Source: Salinicola salarius (GTDB lineage Bacteria; Pseudomonadota; Gammaproteobacteria; Pseudomonadales; Halomonadaceae). Taken from it: a stretch of 64,000 nt of DNA. The position numbers and the translations under genes are program-made. Location: the NCBI RefSeq assembly GCF_003206135.1, contig NZ_PZJT01000001.1, forward strand, positions 39,111 through 103,110, read 5' to 3'. Below the pieces are notes generated by a model, which saw nothing but the letters and a program-made list of their open reading frames with translations, was not told the origin of the DNA and made no database searches. Positions 55,477 through 64,000 of this stretch are shown here, piece by piece. Every line of letters starts with the position of its first letter. Within the stretch, counting starts at the first letter, position 1.

Positions 55477-56511
55477 ATGCCGATACTGCAAGCCTGCGCC
55501 CATCGCATCGATAAACAGAGCGACGAACAGCCCGCCACGCTGACCTGCGGCGAGGCGATGACCGACACGGCAATCGCGGACTCGCTGCTCGCGAACTTCA
55601 ATTCGAGCTTTCACGGCAAGCCCAAGGCGTGGGGGCACTTCAGCGAAGCCGGCGTGGAGGGAGACAGCGAAGACAGCGAAGCGGCGCCTGCGTCATCGTC
55701 ACGCTTCGCCTTCGAGCTCGAGCGCTATCGCAGCGGGGAAATCGACTTTACCGACTTTACCCGCCAGACCACCGAAAGCCTGATGCCGTTGCTCGATGCG
55801 CATCTTTCGATCGGCGGCCACTGGTGGTTCGTGCACTCCCGTCAGGGCGAGGCGGAAACTCTGACGCTGGCCATGCTCCATCAGCGTGACGGCTACGGGT
55901 TCGATGACGATCTCAACCTCGTTGCCGTCCAGCAGCTCAATCTTGGCCAGTTGATGCTGGCCGCACGGATCGACCTGACCCAGTGGCAGCGCGGGCAGTC
56001 GCGCCAGTACATCACCTACGTGCAGGATCGGGGCAACAAGAAGCTGGTCGAAGCGTTCCGGGAGTGGCTGGGCTGCCAGGAAGGCGTCAATGCCGGTGCC
56101 GAGACCCGCACCCTGCTCAAGGCGTTCAGCGATTATGTCGAAAGCGAGGACCTGCCCGAAGAGGCCAGCCGGGAGAAGACCGAAGCGCTGATCGACTACG
56201 CCAACGGCCAGGCCAAGCGCGGCGAGCCGATCACGCTGGACGAACTGTCGGAACTGGTCGACGAGCAGCAACCCAAGGCGTTCTACGACTATATCCGCAA
56301 TCAGGACTACGGCCTCGCCGCCGAGATTCCGCCGGACAAGCGTACCCTGCAGCAGTTCAAGCGCTTTGCCGGCCGCGCCAGCGGCGTCTCGATCAGCTTC
56401 GATTCGCACCTGCTCGGCAACAGCATCGAATACGATGACGAGCGCGACCGCCTGATCATCAAGCAGGTCCCCGGGCAGTTGAAGGATCAGATCAAGCAGC
56501 GCAAGGGCTGA
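55477..56511 (+). CDS. yejK: Nucleoid-associated protein YejK (NdpA)
   Basis: A 344-residue cytoplasmic protein of the YejK/NdpA family that associates with the nucleoid. Recognisable segments are HWWFVHSRQGEAETLTLAMLHQRDGYGFDDDL, QRGQSRQYITYVQDRGNKKLVEAFREWLGC and ISFDSHLLGNSIEYD. An acidic Ser-rich insertion (GDSEDSEAAPASSS) lies at about residues 62-75. No standard catalytic motif is present. The ribosome-binding site is weak. It is downstream of the ABC exporter and upstream of the chemoreceptor, unlinked to either by function. Confidence 0.93.
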   Translation: MPILQACAHRIDKQSDEQPATLTCGEAMTDTAIADSLLANFNSSFHGKPKAWGHFSEAGVEGDSEDSEAAPASSSRFAFELERYRSGEIDFTDFTRQTTESLMPLLDAHLSIGGHWWFVHSRQGEAETLTLAMLHQRDGYGFDDDLNLVAVQQLNLGQLMLAARIDLTQWQRGQSRQYITYVQDRGNKKLVEAFREWLGCQEGVNAGAETRTLLKAFSDYVESEDLPEEASREKTEALIDYANGQAKRGEPITLDELSELVDEQQPKAFYDYIRNQDYGLAAEIPPDKRTLQQFKRFAGRASGVSISFDSHLLGNSIEYDDERDRLIIKQVPGQLKDQIKQRKG

Positions 56512-56585
56512 CGCCAGGGCATACCTCTCGTTCCTGCCGCGTTGCCGATCTCCGCTCGGCCGACGCCGGCATCGTCGATATCGCA

Positions 56586-56607
56586 GAGGAGGGTATCAAC
56601 CCTCCTC
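56586..56607 (+). terminator. Probable yejK terminator hairpin
   Basis: GAGGAGGGT (56586-56594) pairs perfectly with 56599-56607 around an ATCA loop. A TTTT run occurs about ten bases later rather than directly after, so efficiency is uncertain. Confidence 0.5.
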
Positions 56608-56745
56608 CCGGGCGGGTTTTGGCGGGGCGCCAATCCCTCCGCTCTCGTCAGGATTCAGAAGCGAGCCATCGCAACCTCCCCTTCCGACCCTCATGCAATG
56701 ACGATTTTTTGCAGCCGGCAAAAAAAAGCCTGAATATCAAGCACC

Positions 56746-56772
56746 TAAACCTATCTCGCGCCGCGCCGATAA
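56746..56772 (+). promoter_or_regulatory. Sigma-28 (FliA) promoter of the chemoreceptor gene
   Basis: TAAA at 56746-56749, a 15-base spacer and GCCGATAA at 56765-56772 match the FliA consensus TAAA-N15-GCCGATAA exactly. Transcription would start near 56780, 80 bases before the chemoreceptor ATG. This places the receptor in the flagellar/chemotaxis regulon. Confidence 0.88.
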
Positions 56773-56859
56773 CTATATTGGCACGCCAATCTATCCGTAA
56801 GAGAAGACACTCGTCCAACAGAAAAAAGTAATTAAAAAAATTCGGGCGAGGTGAACTGA

Positions 56860-58494
56860 ATGTCAAAACTTGGGAAAAGCGTCAAAGCCAGGCTGGTGAT
56901 AGCCCTAGGACTCATGATTGCGTTGCTGATCGGCATCGGGGGCCAAGGCGTACTCAATAATCAGCATACGCAGCAGTCCATACAGACCATCGTCGAGAAG
57001 AATCTGCAGGCGATGATCTATCTCGCGACAGTGAGATCCACCTTTGGCGACAATCGCGCGATCTATGCAGAGGTCGGTACCAAGACGTTGACCGCCGAAC
57101 AGCGGCAGAACGTGAAGGCGAACCGCCAACGCATCGACGAGGCCTGGCAGAGCTACTATCCAGCACTGGTCACCAGCGACGCGGAACGGGAAGCAGCCAA
57201 GAGCTACCTCCGTGCCGCACAGTCTCTGCGCGAACTGCTGGATAGTGAACAGGCCACGAAAGCCGCAATCAATCAGCGCTATGAAGAAGTCTACGATGCC
57301 GTGACGTCTCTGTATCGAATGGCGCGCCAGGTAACGCTGGATAACTATGATCGGAGCGTCACCAATTACGAAACCAATCTGAATATCGTCATCGCCGTCA
57401 TCGCCATCGGTCTGCTGGTGGCCATCCTCATTGGCTGGTGGCTGAGCCGCGGTATTCTCCGCCCTCTAAAAGAGGCCACGGATTTTTCCGAATCGTTGGC
57501 CAAGGGCGATCTCGGCGTGCGTCTCAGCGTCAAATATCACGATGAATTCGGCCGCTTGCTGGATGCCATGGCCGAGATGCGAAATAGACTTTCCAGCGTC
57601 ATCAGCGAAGTCGCCCGGAACGCGCGAAGCGTGGAATCGATCTCCGCGGAGTTGGCGGCCGGCAATGAAAATCTCAGTCAGCGCACCCAGGAGCAGGCCG
57701 CCAGTCTGCAGGAAACCGCTGCCGCCCTGGAGCAGATTACCCATACCGTCACCCAGAATGCCGACAACGCGGCGCAGGCCGACAACCTCGCCAGCGATGT
57801 GAGCACCCAGGCCAAGAAAGGGGGCGAAGTGGTCAGTGAAGCGATCAGCGCCATGCAGGAGATCGATAGCTCCAGCCAGAAGATCTCCAACATCATCGGC
57901 ATGATCGACGAGATCGCCTTCCAGACCAATCTTCTGGCGCTCAACGCTTCCGTCGAGGCGGCCCGCGCTGGCGAGCAAGGACGAGGTTTCGCGGTCGTGG
58001 CCCAGGAAGTGCGCCAGTTGGCGAGTCGCAGCGCCGATGCCGCCGGCGAGATCAAGCAGCTGGTGTCGGAGAGCGCACAGCGCGTCGCACGCGGATCGGA
58101 ACTGGTCAATCGCTCCGGCGAGACGCTGGCCAATATCGTCAATAACGTGGCAAAGGTGACGGATCTGGTCTCGGAAATCGCCGTGGCCAGCCGTGAGCAG
58201 TCGACGGGTATTCAGCAGATCAACCTGGCGGTCGGCGAGATGGATAGCGTCACCCAGCAGAACGCGTCGCTGGTCGAGGAATCCACCAACGTGACCGAAG
58301 GCTTGCAGACCCAGGCCGAGCAGTTGGCCCGCGAGATCGCTTTCTTCCACGGCTACCCGGAGATTGCCGCCACGGCAAATCATCGTCCGCCTCTCGCATC
58401 CGCCGCTTCTCCGGCACTGGCTCGTTCTGCTCGTCCTGCCAAAAGGACGTCGACGGAGCCAAAGGAAGAGATAGAAGAGTGGACCAGTTTCTGA
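56860..58494 (+). CDS. Methyl-accepting chemotaxis protein (Tsr/Tar-like)
   Basis: A 544-residue chemoreceptor. TM1 is at about 12-30, the periplasmic four-helix-bundle ligand domain follows to about 185, TM2 is near 190-210, then HAMP and the signalling hairpin with tip IIGMIDEIAFQTNLLALNAS and VEAARAGEQGRGFAVVAQEV. The C-terminus ends EEWTSF, an xWxxF pentapeptide like the E. coli CheR-tethering NWETF. SD GAGGTGA precedes the ATG and a perfect sigma-28 promoter lies 88-114 bp upstream. The ligand is unknown; the 4HB type often senses amino acids or organic acids. A 15-bp-stem terminator follows. Confidence 0.96.
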   Translation: MSKLGKSVKARLVIALGLMIALLIGIGGQGVLNNQHTQQSIQTIVEKNLQAMIYLATVRSTFGDNRAIYAEVGTKTLTAEQRQNVKANRQRIDEAWQSYYPALVTSDAEREAAKSYLRAAQSLRELLDSEQATKAAINQRYEEVYDAVTSLYRMARQVTLDNYDRSVTNYETNLNIVIAVIAIGLLVAILIGWWLSRGILRPLKEATDFSESLAKGDLGVRLSVKYHDEFGRLLDAMAEMRNRLSSVISEVARNARSVESISAELAAGNENLSQRTQEQAASLQETAAALEQITHTVTQNADNAAQADNLASDVSTQAKKGGEVVSEAISAMQEIDSSSQKISNIIGMIDEIAFQTNLLALNASVEAARAGEQGRGFAVVAQEVRQLASRSADAAGEIKQLVSESAQRVARGSELVNRSGETLANIVNNVAKVTDLVSEIAVASREQSTGIQQINLAVGEMDSVTQQNASLVEESTNVTEGLQTQAEQLAREIAFFHGYPEIAATANHRPPLASAASPALARSARPAKRTSTEPKEEIEEWTSF

Positions 58495-58511
58495 CGGGGC
58501 CATGTCATGAC

Positions 58512-58547
58512 GAGGCCCCGTTCACCAAGGGTGAACGGGGCCTCTTT
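58512..58547 (+). terminator. Terminator of the chemoreceptor gene
   Basis: GAGGCCCCGTTCACC (58512-58526) pairs perfectly with 58530-58544 around an AAG loop, followed by TTT. It lies 18 bp after the stop and 32 bp before the end of the convergent catalase gene. Confidence 0.9.
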
Positions 58548-58578
58548 ACATACCCGGACCCATATCGTCAGGCCATTA

Positions 58579-60042
58579 TCACTTCCCGCGGTTGGCCTTG
58601 ACGCCTTCCTCGATACGACGGCCGATGGTCTCGTCGATGTTGCGCCAGTACTCGAACACGCGCGAGAGTACCGGCTCTTCGACACCGTTGGAAACGTGGC
58701 CGACGACGTTGCTGACCAGGCGGTCTCGGGCCGCGTCGTCCATCACCTTGTTGATCAGGTCGTTGGCCTGGCTGAAATCGTCGTCCGCCGGACGCAGCGT
58801 GTAGGCCGTGCGGACGAATTCGCCATCCGCCGACCAGACCGCGTCTTCCGGATAACGGGCGGAATCGGCCTTGGGCCCGCCCTTGCTGTTGGGCGCATAG
58901 ACCGGATCGCTGGCATTTCGCATGCGCATCGCGCCGCCCTTGCCATAGCTGTTGACCGGCGACTTGGGCGTATTGACCGGGATGTGCTTGTAGTTCACCC
59001 CGAGACGTGCGCGGTGCGCATCGGCATAGGAGATGGAGCGTGCCAGCAGCATCTTGTCCGGAGAGAGTCCCGTACCGGGAACCATGTTGTTGGGTTCGAA
59101 GGCCGCCTGCTCGATCTGGGCATGGAAATCTTCCGGGTTGCGATCCAGCGTCATCTTGCCGACTTCCATCAGCGGATAGTCGCTGTGCGGCCAGACCTTG
59201 GTCAGGTCGAACGGGTTGAGACGATAAGTCTTGGCATCCTCGAACGGCATGATCTGCACGTGTAGCGTCCAGGTCGGATAGTCGCCCCGCTTGATCGCGT
59301 TGAACAGGTCGCGGCGGTGGTAGTCGGCATCGCTACCGGCCATCTGGTCCGCCTGCTCCTGGGTCATGCACTTGATGCCCTGGTCGGTCTTGAAATGATA
59401 CTTGACCCAGAAGCGCTCGCCCTCGGCGTTGACCCACATGTAGGTATGGCTGGAGTAGCCATTCATGTGACGCCAGGTGGCAGGCACACCACGATCGCCC
59501 ATCAGCCAGGTCACCTGGTGGGCCGTTTCCGGCGCCAGAGTCCAGAAGTCCCACTGCATGTCGTGATCGCGCAGGCCATTGTCGGCACGACGCTTCTGGG
59601 AATGGATGAAGTGCTGGAACTTCATCGGATCGCGAACGAAGAAGACGGGGGTATTGTTACCCACCATGTCGAAGTTGCCTTCCTCGGTATAGAACTTGAG
59701 CGCGAAGCCGCGCGGGTCGCGCCAGGTATCCGGGCTGCCGGATTCACCGGCAACGGTCGAGAAGCGCGCGACCATCTCGGTCTTCTTGCCCGGCTGCAGG
59801 AATTTCGCCTTGGTATACCGGCTGACGTCATGCGTCACTTCGAAATGGCCGAAAGCACCGCCGCCCTTGGCGTGAGGCTGACGATCCGGAATCATTTCGC
59901 GGTTGAATGCCGCCATCTGCTCCATCAGATAATGATCGTGAAGCACGATCGGGCCATCAGGGCCGACGGAAAGCGCATTCTCTTCGCTCGCTACCGGAAT
60001 ACCGGCCTCTGTCGTCGTCGGTTTGCGATTGTCGCTAGTCAC
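58579..60042 (-). CDS. katA: Monofunctional haem catalase (clade 3-like)
   Basis: A 487-residue small-subunit catalase. The distal His is in [25 protein letters not shown], the Asn region in [17 protein letters not shown], and the proximal Tyr in [16 protein letters not shown]. It also has the [25 protein letters not shown] segment typical of the family. The start is GTG 60042 (encoding the first Met of MTSDNRK), with GGAG seven bases upstream. It dismutates hydrogen peroxide in the cytoplasm. It complements the separate catalase-peroxidase at 11932. Symbol by clade resemblance. Confidence 0.95.
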   Translation of the reverse strand: MTSDNRKPTTTEAGIPVASEENALSVGPDGPIVLHDHYLMEQMAAFNREMIPDRQPHAKGGGAFGHFEVTHDVSRYTKAKFLQPGKKTEMVARFSTVAGESGSPDTWRDPRGFALKFYTEEGNFDMVGNNTPVFFVRDPMKFQHFIHSQKRRADNGLRDHDMQWDFWTLAPETAHQVTWLMGDRGVPATWRHMNGYSSHTYMWVNAEGERFWVKYHFKTDQGIKCMTQEQADQMAGSDADYHRRDLFNAIKRGDYPTWTLHVQIMPFEDAKTYRLNPFDLTKVWPHSDYPLMEVGKMTLDRNPEDFHAQIEQAAFEPNNMVPGTGLSPDKMLLARSISYADAHRARLGVNYKHIPVNTPKSPVNSYGKGGAMRMRNASDPVYAPNSKGGPKADSARYPEDAVWSADGEFVRTAYTLRPADDDFSQANDLINKVMDDAARDRLVSNVVGHVSNGVEEPVLSRVFEYWRNIDETIGRRIEEGVKANRGK

Positions 60043-60608
60043 AGGCTATCTCCGTTATCTTCATCACGCGGCATTCATTGCCACGCTAATCGTGTATCTG
60101 GCGATTCGCACTGCCGATTCTATCGGTCGCTTGGCCCTTGGTTTGGCGCATCGCCTCTACCTTCGACTCCCCTGCGCGGAACCTCTATCGTCGAAGCATC
60201 ACAACACAGGTTAATGTCAGGTATAAATAGTGATTGCTGTTCTGTCCACCAGGCCAATCGGCCCGATCGCCCCATCGTCGCGTCAAGACCTCGCGTGAAT
60301 TTATCCGGAAGCCTCGCCTTCCCGTCGCAAAGGCCCGGCTCTGTTGACGCTGACGATAGTCAATAGCTAATCGGCTCTATCCACCGATAGGCAGAGAAAA
60401 TCAAAACGATGGAGAAATTCCATCATCAAGAAGCATACGACGTTCTTGATACCGCTCCTGAAGCCATTAAATCGCTTTCTCCACCCTATAAATCGATCTA
60501 ATCCACCGCATGGCTAAATTACATCAATGCCGGGACCGTAAATCGTTTCTATAGTTAAGGTTCGTCACACCATTCACCAAGCATTACGGCGCATTCACGG
60601 AGCATGGC
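60043..60608. other. Divergent intergenic region between catalase and cyoA
   Basis: This 566-bp gap is AT-richer than its neighbours, particularly beyond 60190. It contains the promoters of catalase and cyoABC. A partial OxyR-like match (ATAG-N7-CTAA, 60356-60370) and a short hairpin (GATGGA at 60408-60413 with TCCATC at 60419-60424) are present but weak. No supported gene was found. Confidence 0.55.
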
Positions 60609-61655
60609 GTGAAAGGAATCATCGACTCGTTCGTCCCTCTCGGTCGAGGTGGGACAATACTCTTCGTCATGGCATTGCTCTCGGGTTGTAGCCATTCTCT
60701 GCCGGGATTCATGAACCCTCAGGGGCCGATCGCCGAGGCACAGAAGCACCATTTCTGGTTCGTGGTGTTCGTCACATTGATCGTGGTATTACCGGTGATC
60801 ATCCAGACCCCGATCATCCTCTGGCGCTACCGTTACCGCGGCAATGCGGTCTATCGACCGCATTGGGCCATGTCGCGCTGGCTGGATATCGCCATGTGGG
60901 GCGTGCCGTTCGTGGTCGTCATCGTGCTGGCCGTCGTGCTCTGGCGAGAAACCCATCAGCTCGATCCCTACCGCCCGCTCGATTCCGACAAGCAGCCATT
61001 GCAGGTTCAAGTGGTGGGTTTCGACTGGAAGTGGCTTTTCATCTATCCCGAACAAGGCATTGCCAGCATGGGTCAACTGGTATTGCCAGTAGATCGCCCT
61101 ATCGCGTTTCAACTGACGTCGGCCACCGTGCTGCAGTCATTTTTCATCCCGGCGCTCGGCAGCCAGATCGACGTCATGAACCGCATGGTCACGAAGCTTC
61201 ATCTTCAAGCCGACAATACGGGGCGCTTCCAGGGCAAGAACATGCAGTACAACGGCAGTGGATTTCATCGTCAGCGCTTCATGACCCAAGTCGTCGACGA
61301 TGCGCAATTCGATGATTTCGTCGCTCATGCTCGACGCGACGGCTATCGGCTCGACCGGCAACGCTTCAACCAATTGAACGAAAAAAGCGATGCCACCGAT
61401 TTCGCCGGCATGCTGGGAATCGAGAACTATCAGCATGGCGATCTCATGGCATTTTCGCCCATTCCGTCGCGACTCTTCGACGCCATCGCCCACCACGCAC
61501 CGATCGACTGGACGTCACTGACGACATCGCCACCCCAAAATCGCAAAATCATGGACGAACGGATGCCACCCTCGAACGCTACCCCCGCGCCCCCTGATGC
61601 CGAGGAAAACACTCACGATGAAGCTGACGACAACGGCGGGGAGAAGGCAACGTGA
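60609..61655 (+). CDS. cyoA: Cytochrome bo-type ubiquinol oxidase subunit II
   Basis: A 348-residue subunit. The signal ends in a lipobox (FVMALLSGC, Cys at about 27), so it is a lipoprotein like E. coli CyoA. Two transmembrane helices (HHFWFVVFVTLIVVLPVII and WLDIAMWGVPFVVVIVLAVVL) and a periplasmic cupredoxin domain follow. VGFDWKWLFIYPEQGIASMGQLVLPV and FFIPALGSQIDVMNRM are family motifs. The copper-A ligands of cytochrome c oxidases are absent, indicating quinol as donor. The start is GTG 60609 with GGAG upstream. An acidic Pro-rich tail of about 35 residues ends the protein. It overlaps cyoB by GTGA. Confidence 0.94.
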   Translation: MKGIIDSFVPLGRGGTILFVMALLSGCSHSLPGFMNPQGPIAEAQKHHFWFVVFVTLIVVLPVIIQTPIILWRYRYRGNAVYRPHWAMSRWLDIAMWGVPFVVVIVLAVVLWRETHQLDPYRPLDSDKQPLQVQVVGFDWKWLFIYPEQGIASMGQLVLPVDRPIAFQLTSATVLQSFFIPALGSQIDVMNRMVTKLHLQADNTGRFQGKNMQYNGSGFHRQRFMTQVVDDAQFDDFVAHARRDGYRLDRQRFNQLNEKSDATDFAGMLGIENYQHGDLMAFSPIPSRLFDAIAHHAPIDWTSLTTSPPQNRKIMDERMPPSNATPAPPDAEENTHDEADDNGGEKAT

Positions 61656-63757
61656 GCGATATCTGGAACTTTGTCTTCGGTCGCCTGGGCTGGGATGCCC
61701 TGCCCTTCTGGGAGGCCGTTCGCGACCCGACGACCTTCAATATCATCAACGGCATCATTGCCGGCGGAGCCGCTGGAATGGTCGTGCTGGGCGTGCTCGG
61801 CGCCGTGATCCTGGTGACCTGGCTGGGCAAGTGGAAATATCTGTGGTCGGAATGGCTGACCAGTCCGGACCACAAGAAAATCGGGATCATGTTCATCGTC
61901 ATCGCCATGGTCATGCTCTCCCGCGCGATAATCGAAGCGGCATTCATGCGCGCGCAGCAGGCAGTCGGGCTGGACGGGGGCTTTCTGTCGCCCGAACACT
62001 TCGGCGAGTTCTTCACGACTCACGGCACGATCATGATCTTCTTCATGGCGATGCCGTTCCTGACCGGCATCATCAATTACGTCATGCCGCTGCAGATCGG
62101 CGCCCGCGATCTGTCGTTTCCGGTCATGAATCAGATCAGCCTTGGCCTTACCGCAGCGGGCGCGGCGATCGTGATGATTTCACTGGTGCTGGCGCCATTC
62201 TCCACCGGCGGCTGGAGTGGCTATCCCCCTTATACGGAACTGTCCTACAGCCCTGATGCCGGGGTCGACTACTGGATTTGGGCGGTGACGCTATCCACGC
62301 TCTCCTCGACGCTGACCGGCATCAATTTCGCGGTGACGATCTATAAAAAGCGCGCGCCCGGCATGAAGCTATTTCGTATGCCGCTGTTTACCTGGACCGC
62401 GCTGAGCACCGCCATCCTGATGATCTTCGGCATGCCGCCGCTGACGGTCGCCACCGCCCTGCTGGCACTGGATCGCTATCTCGATTTTCACATGTTCACC
62501 AGTGATCTGGGTGGCAACATGATGAACTACATCAATCTTTTCTGGGCCTTCGGTCATCCCGAAGTCTATATTCTGATTCTGACGCCATTCGGTATCTATT
62601 CCGAGGTATTTTCGACTTTTTCAGGAAAACGACTCTACGGCTATACCCTGCTCGTGATCGCAACCATATGTATCGCCTTCCTCTCGTTTACCGTCTGGCT
62701 CCACCATTTCTTCACCATGGGGCAGAGCGCCGCCATCAATGCCGTCTTCGGCATCGCGACGATGCTGATCGGCATCCCGACCGGTGTAAAAGTGTACGAC
62801 TGGATGCTGACCATGTATCGCGGGCGAGTCAGGCTATCGGCTCCCATGATCTACGCCGTCGGATTCATCATGCTGTTCGTGATCGGCGGTTTGACCGGGA
62901 TCATCCTCGCCACCCCGAGCGTCGATTATCAAGTGCACAACTCGCTGTTCCTGATCGCTCACTTTCACAACATGCTGATTCCCGGAACGCTCTTCGGCAT
63001 GCTGGCGGCTACCAATTTCTGGTTCCCCAAGGCCTTCGGCTTCCGCCTGGAAAAACGCTGGGGACGACGTGCCGCCTACTGTTGGGTCATCGGTTTCATG
63101 CTGGCGTTCTTCCCGCTTTATGCGCTCGGCGTACTGGGCATGCCGCGCCGCTCGCTGACCTTCTTCGAGCCCGCGTACCTGCCCTGGACCATTGCCGCCG
63201 GTTGCGGCGCGATCGTCATTCTCTTTGCCATGCTGTTCCTGCTGATCCAGCTCTGGGTGAGCGTCCGAGACCGCCATCATAACAACGTCTTTGTCGGCGA
63301 TCCGTGGGATGGACGGAGCCTCGAATGGGCGACCAGTTCACCACCGCCGGAATACAACTTCCCGGTCATCCCCGAAGTGTTCAGCCGCGACGCCTTCATG
63401 GCCGAAAAAGAGCAAGGCAAGGCGTATCAGATACCGGACGAGTTCCCCGATATCGAAATGCCCGCCAACAGCGCCATGGGCGTGATCATCGCGGTGACCG
63501 GTACGGCGATGGCGTTTGGTCTGACCTGGTACATGTGGTGGCTGGTGATTCTCGCGGCGATGGTCACGCTGGTCGCCATCATTGCACGCGGCTACGTGCG
63601 CAAGACCACGCGCACCATACCCTGCGACGAAGTTCGCCGCACGCACCTGGCCTGGATCGAATGCGTGCGCCGAACGACGCCGGTCGACCGTTCGAAAGAG
63701 CAGACGAGGGAAAACCGGGGGCTCCCCGTGCCGCCCGTGGAAGGAGCCGTTCAATGA
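61652..63757 (+). CDS. cyoB: Cytochrome bo-type ubiquinol oxidase subunit I
   Basis: A 701-residue catalytic subunit, about 40 longer than E. coli CyoB. Low- and high-spin haem and copper-B ligands lie in the conserved helices, with THGTIMIFFMAMPF (H124) and FWAFGHPEVYILILTPFGIYSE recognisable. R91 and H116 match quinone-site residues R71 and H98 of E. coli as I align them, but D75 reads E95 and Q101 reads E119. It reduces oxygen to water and pumps protons in the inner membrane. The start is GTG 61652 overlapping the cyoA stop, preceded by AGAAGG. The C-terminal tail is charged. Confidence 0.95.
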   Translation: MSDIWNFVFGRLGWDALPFWEAVRDPTTFNIINGIIAGGAAGMVVLGVLGAVILVTWLGKWKYLWSEWLTSPDHKKIGIMFIVIAMVMLSRAIIEAAFMRAQQAVGLDGGFLSPEHFGEFFTTHGTIMIFFMAMPFLTGIINYVMPLQIGARDLSFPVMNQISLGLTAAGAAIVMISLVLAPFSTGGWSGYPPYTELSYSPDAGVDYWIWAVTLSTLSSTLTGINFAVTIYKKRAPGMKLFRMPLFTWTALSTAILMIFGMPPLTVATALLALDRYLDFHMFTSDLGGNMMNYINLFWAFGHPEVYILILTPFGIYSEVFSTFSGKRLYGYTLLVIATICIAFLSFTVWLHHFFTMGQSAAINAVFGIATMLIGIPTGVKVYDWMLTMYRGRVRLSAPMIYAVGFIMLFVIGGLTGIILATPSVDYQVHNSLFLIAHFHNMLIPGTLFGMLAATNFWFPKAFGFRLEKRWGRRAAYCWVIGFMLAFFPLYALGVLGMPRRSLTFFEPAYLPWTIAAGCGAIVILFAMLFLLIQLWVSVRDRHHNNVFVGDPWDGRSLEWATSSPPPEYNFPVIPEVFSRDAFMAEKEQGKAYQIPDEFPDIEMPANSAMGVIIAVTGTAMAFGLTWYMWWLVILAAMVTLVAIIARGYVRKTTRTIPCDEVRRTHLAWIECVRRTTPVDRSKEQTRENRGLPVPPVEGAVQ

Positions 63758-64000
63758 CGACGATCACGAAGCCAAACGACGGCCACGCCAATCGGACGCC
63801 GCACCGCGTGCATCATCCCGGCCTCAATCTCGGGCCAGCCCATCAAGAGAGCGAGGATACTCGCGAAGAGATGGTGTTCGGATTCTGGGTGTTCATGATG
63901 AGCGACCTGATTATCTTCGGCCTGCTCTTCGCGACCTACGTCACCATGCTAGGCGGTACTGCCGGAGGCCCCGGCCCCAGTGACTTGTTCGAACTCAAGA
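63754..64000 (+). CDS. cyoC: Cytochrome bo-type ubiquinol oxidase subunit III (partial)
   Basis: The first 82 codons are present; the gene continues past the window. A polar leader (MTTITKPNDGHANRTPHRVH) is followed by EMVFGFWVFMMSDLIIFGLLFATYVTML, the first helix of CyoC. AAGGAG is seven bases before ATG 63754, which overlaps the cyoB stop (ATGA). It is the third subunit of the same oxidase; cyoD is expected downstream. Confidence 0.92.
   Translation, partial: MTTITKPNDGHANRTPHRVHHPGLNLGPAHQESEDTREEMVFGFWVFMMSDLIIFGLLFATYVTMLGGTAGGPGPSDLFELK

Larger units (their letters stand above)
56512..56859. other. Intergenic region before the chemoreceptor gene
   Basis: This 348-bp gap contains a hairpin at 56586-56607 that may end yejK transcription, then an AT-richer tract with a full sigma-28 promoter at 56746-56772 and the chemoreceptor ribosome-binding site (GAGGTGA at 56848-56854). 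No gene is supported. Confidence 0.75.

Noticed and set aside
60356..60370. OxyR site for the monofunctional catalase
   Set aside because: ATAG-N7-CTAA is one base short of the core motif and over 300 bp from the catalase start, so it is not credible without data.

Overview
The window is high-G+C DNA (judged by eye at roughly 60-65 %) from a free-living gammaproteobacterium. The combination of a full-length GlnE, CyoABC quinol oxidase, TTT and TRAP solute transporters, a DUF3008-type small protein, YejK, YebC/YeeN, DbpA and RhlE helicases and a RIO1-type kinase best fits the Halomonadaceae (Salinicola / Halomonas / Chromohalobacter type). This assignment is an inference from protein recognition, not from an alignment. 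It reads as ordinary chromosome: no prophage, integron, CRISPR array, rRNA or tRNA gene was recognised. The only mobile-looking item is a 271-bp non-coding element with 21-bp perfect terminal inverted repeats at 20681-20951.

Layout. 1-3.8 kb: an 18-bp tandem repeat, a YrbL-like protein and glnE. 4.1-7.2 kb: tctCBA tricarboxylate-type uptake operon. 7.6-11.6 kb: membrane PQQ dehydrogenase of the glucose/quinate type, convergent with an OprB-type sugar porin. 11.9-14.1 kb: katG behind an OxyR-like site and a TATAAT box. 14.4-16.6 kb: GlxA-type regulator translationally coupled to an MFS transporter. 16.6-18.4 kb: SSS symporter with a two-helix partner. 18.5-20.6 kb: nadC followed 4 bp later by a SIR2-fold protein. 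21.0-22.6 kb: XdhC and MocA-like molybdoenzyme maturation factors. 22.7-24.3 kb: dgkA and prolyl iminopeptidase. 24.3-33.6 kb: peptide scavenging unit of two M20 peptidases and a complete Dpp/Opp-type ABC transporter, with a divergent LysR regulator. 33.6-35.5 kb: His-rich SEC-C protein, cupin, glycerophosphodiesterase. 35.9-39.5 kb: rhlE, then lemA and two TPM-domain proteins. 39.6-45.5 kb: HIT protein, Lrp/AsnC regulator, a cytoplasmic gamma-glutamyltransferase homologue and a TRAP transporter. 46.0-51.4 kb: orphan amino-acid binding protein, MDR oxidoreductase, RIO kinase, dbpA, yeeN-like gene. 51.5-58.5 kb: SYLF lipoprotein, DUF3008 protein, phosphoribosyltransferase, YadGH-type ABC exporter, yejK, and a chemoreceptor with a sigma-28 promoter. 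58.6-64 kb: monofunctional catalase and cyoABC, with cyoC cut by the window end.

The physiological theme is scavenging of carboxylates, sugars, peptides and amino acids, coupled to aerobic quinol-oxidase respiration and peroxide defence. Most pairs inside operons overlap by ATGA- or GTGA-type junctions, and several starts are GTG chosen on Shine-Dalgarno evidence (dbpA, the amino-acid binding protein, catalase, cyoA, cyoB).

The most noteworthy items are: the nadC-SIR2 pair, in which the position expected to be the catalytic His of SIR2 reads Asn; the 271-bp inverted-repeat element; a recurrent pattern of short 14-21-bp tandem duplications in intergenic DNA and at gene ends; a terminator for one gene encoded inside the last codons of its convergent neighbour; and the gamma-glutamyltransferase/TRAP/Lrp cluster. 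None of these is proven to be a new system.
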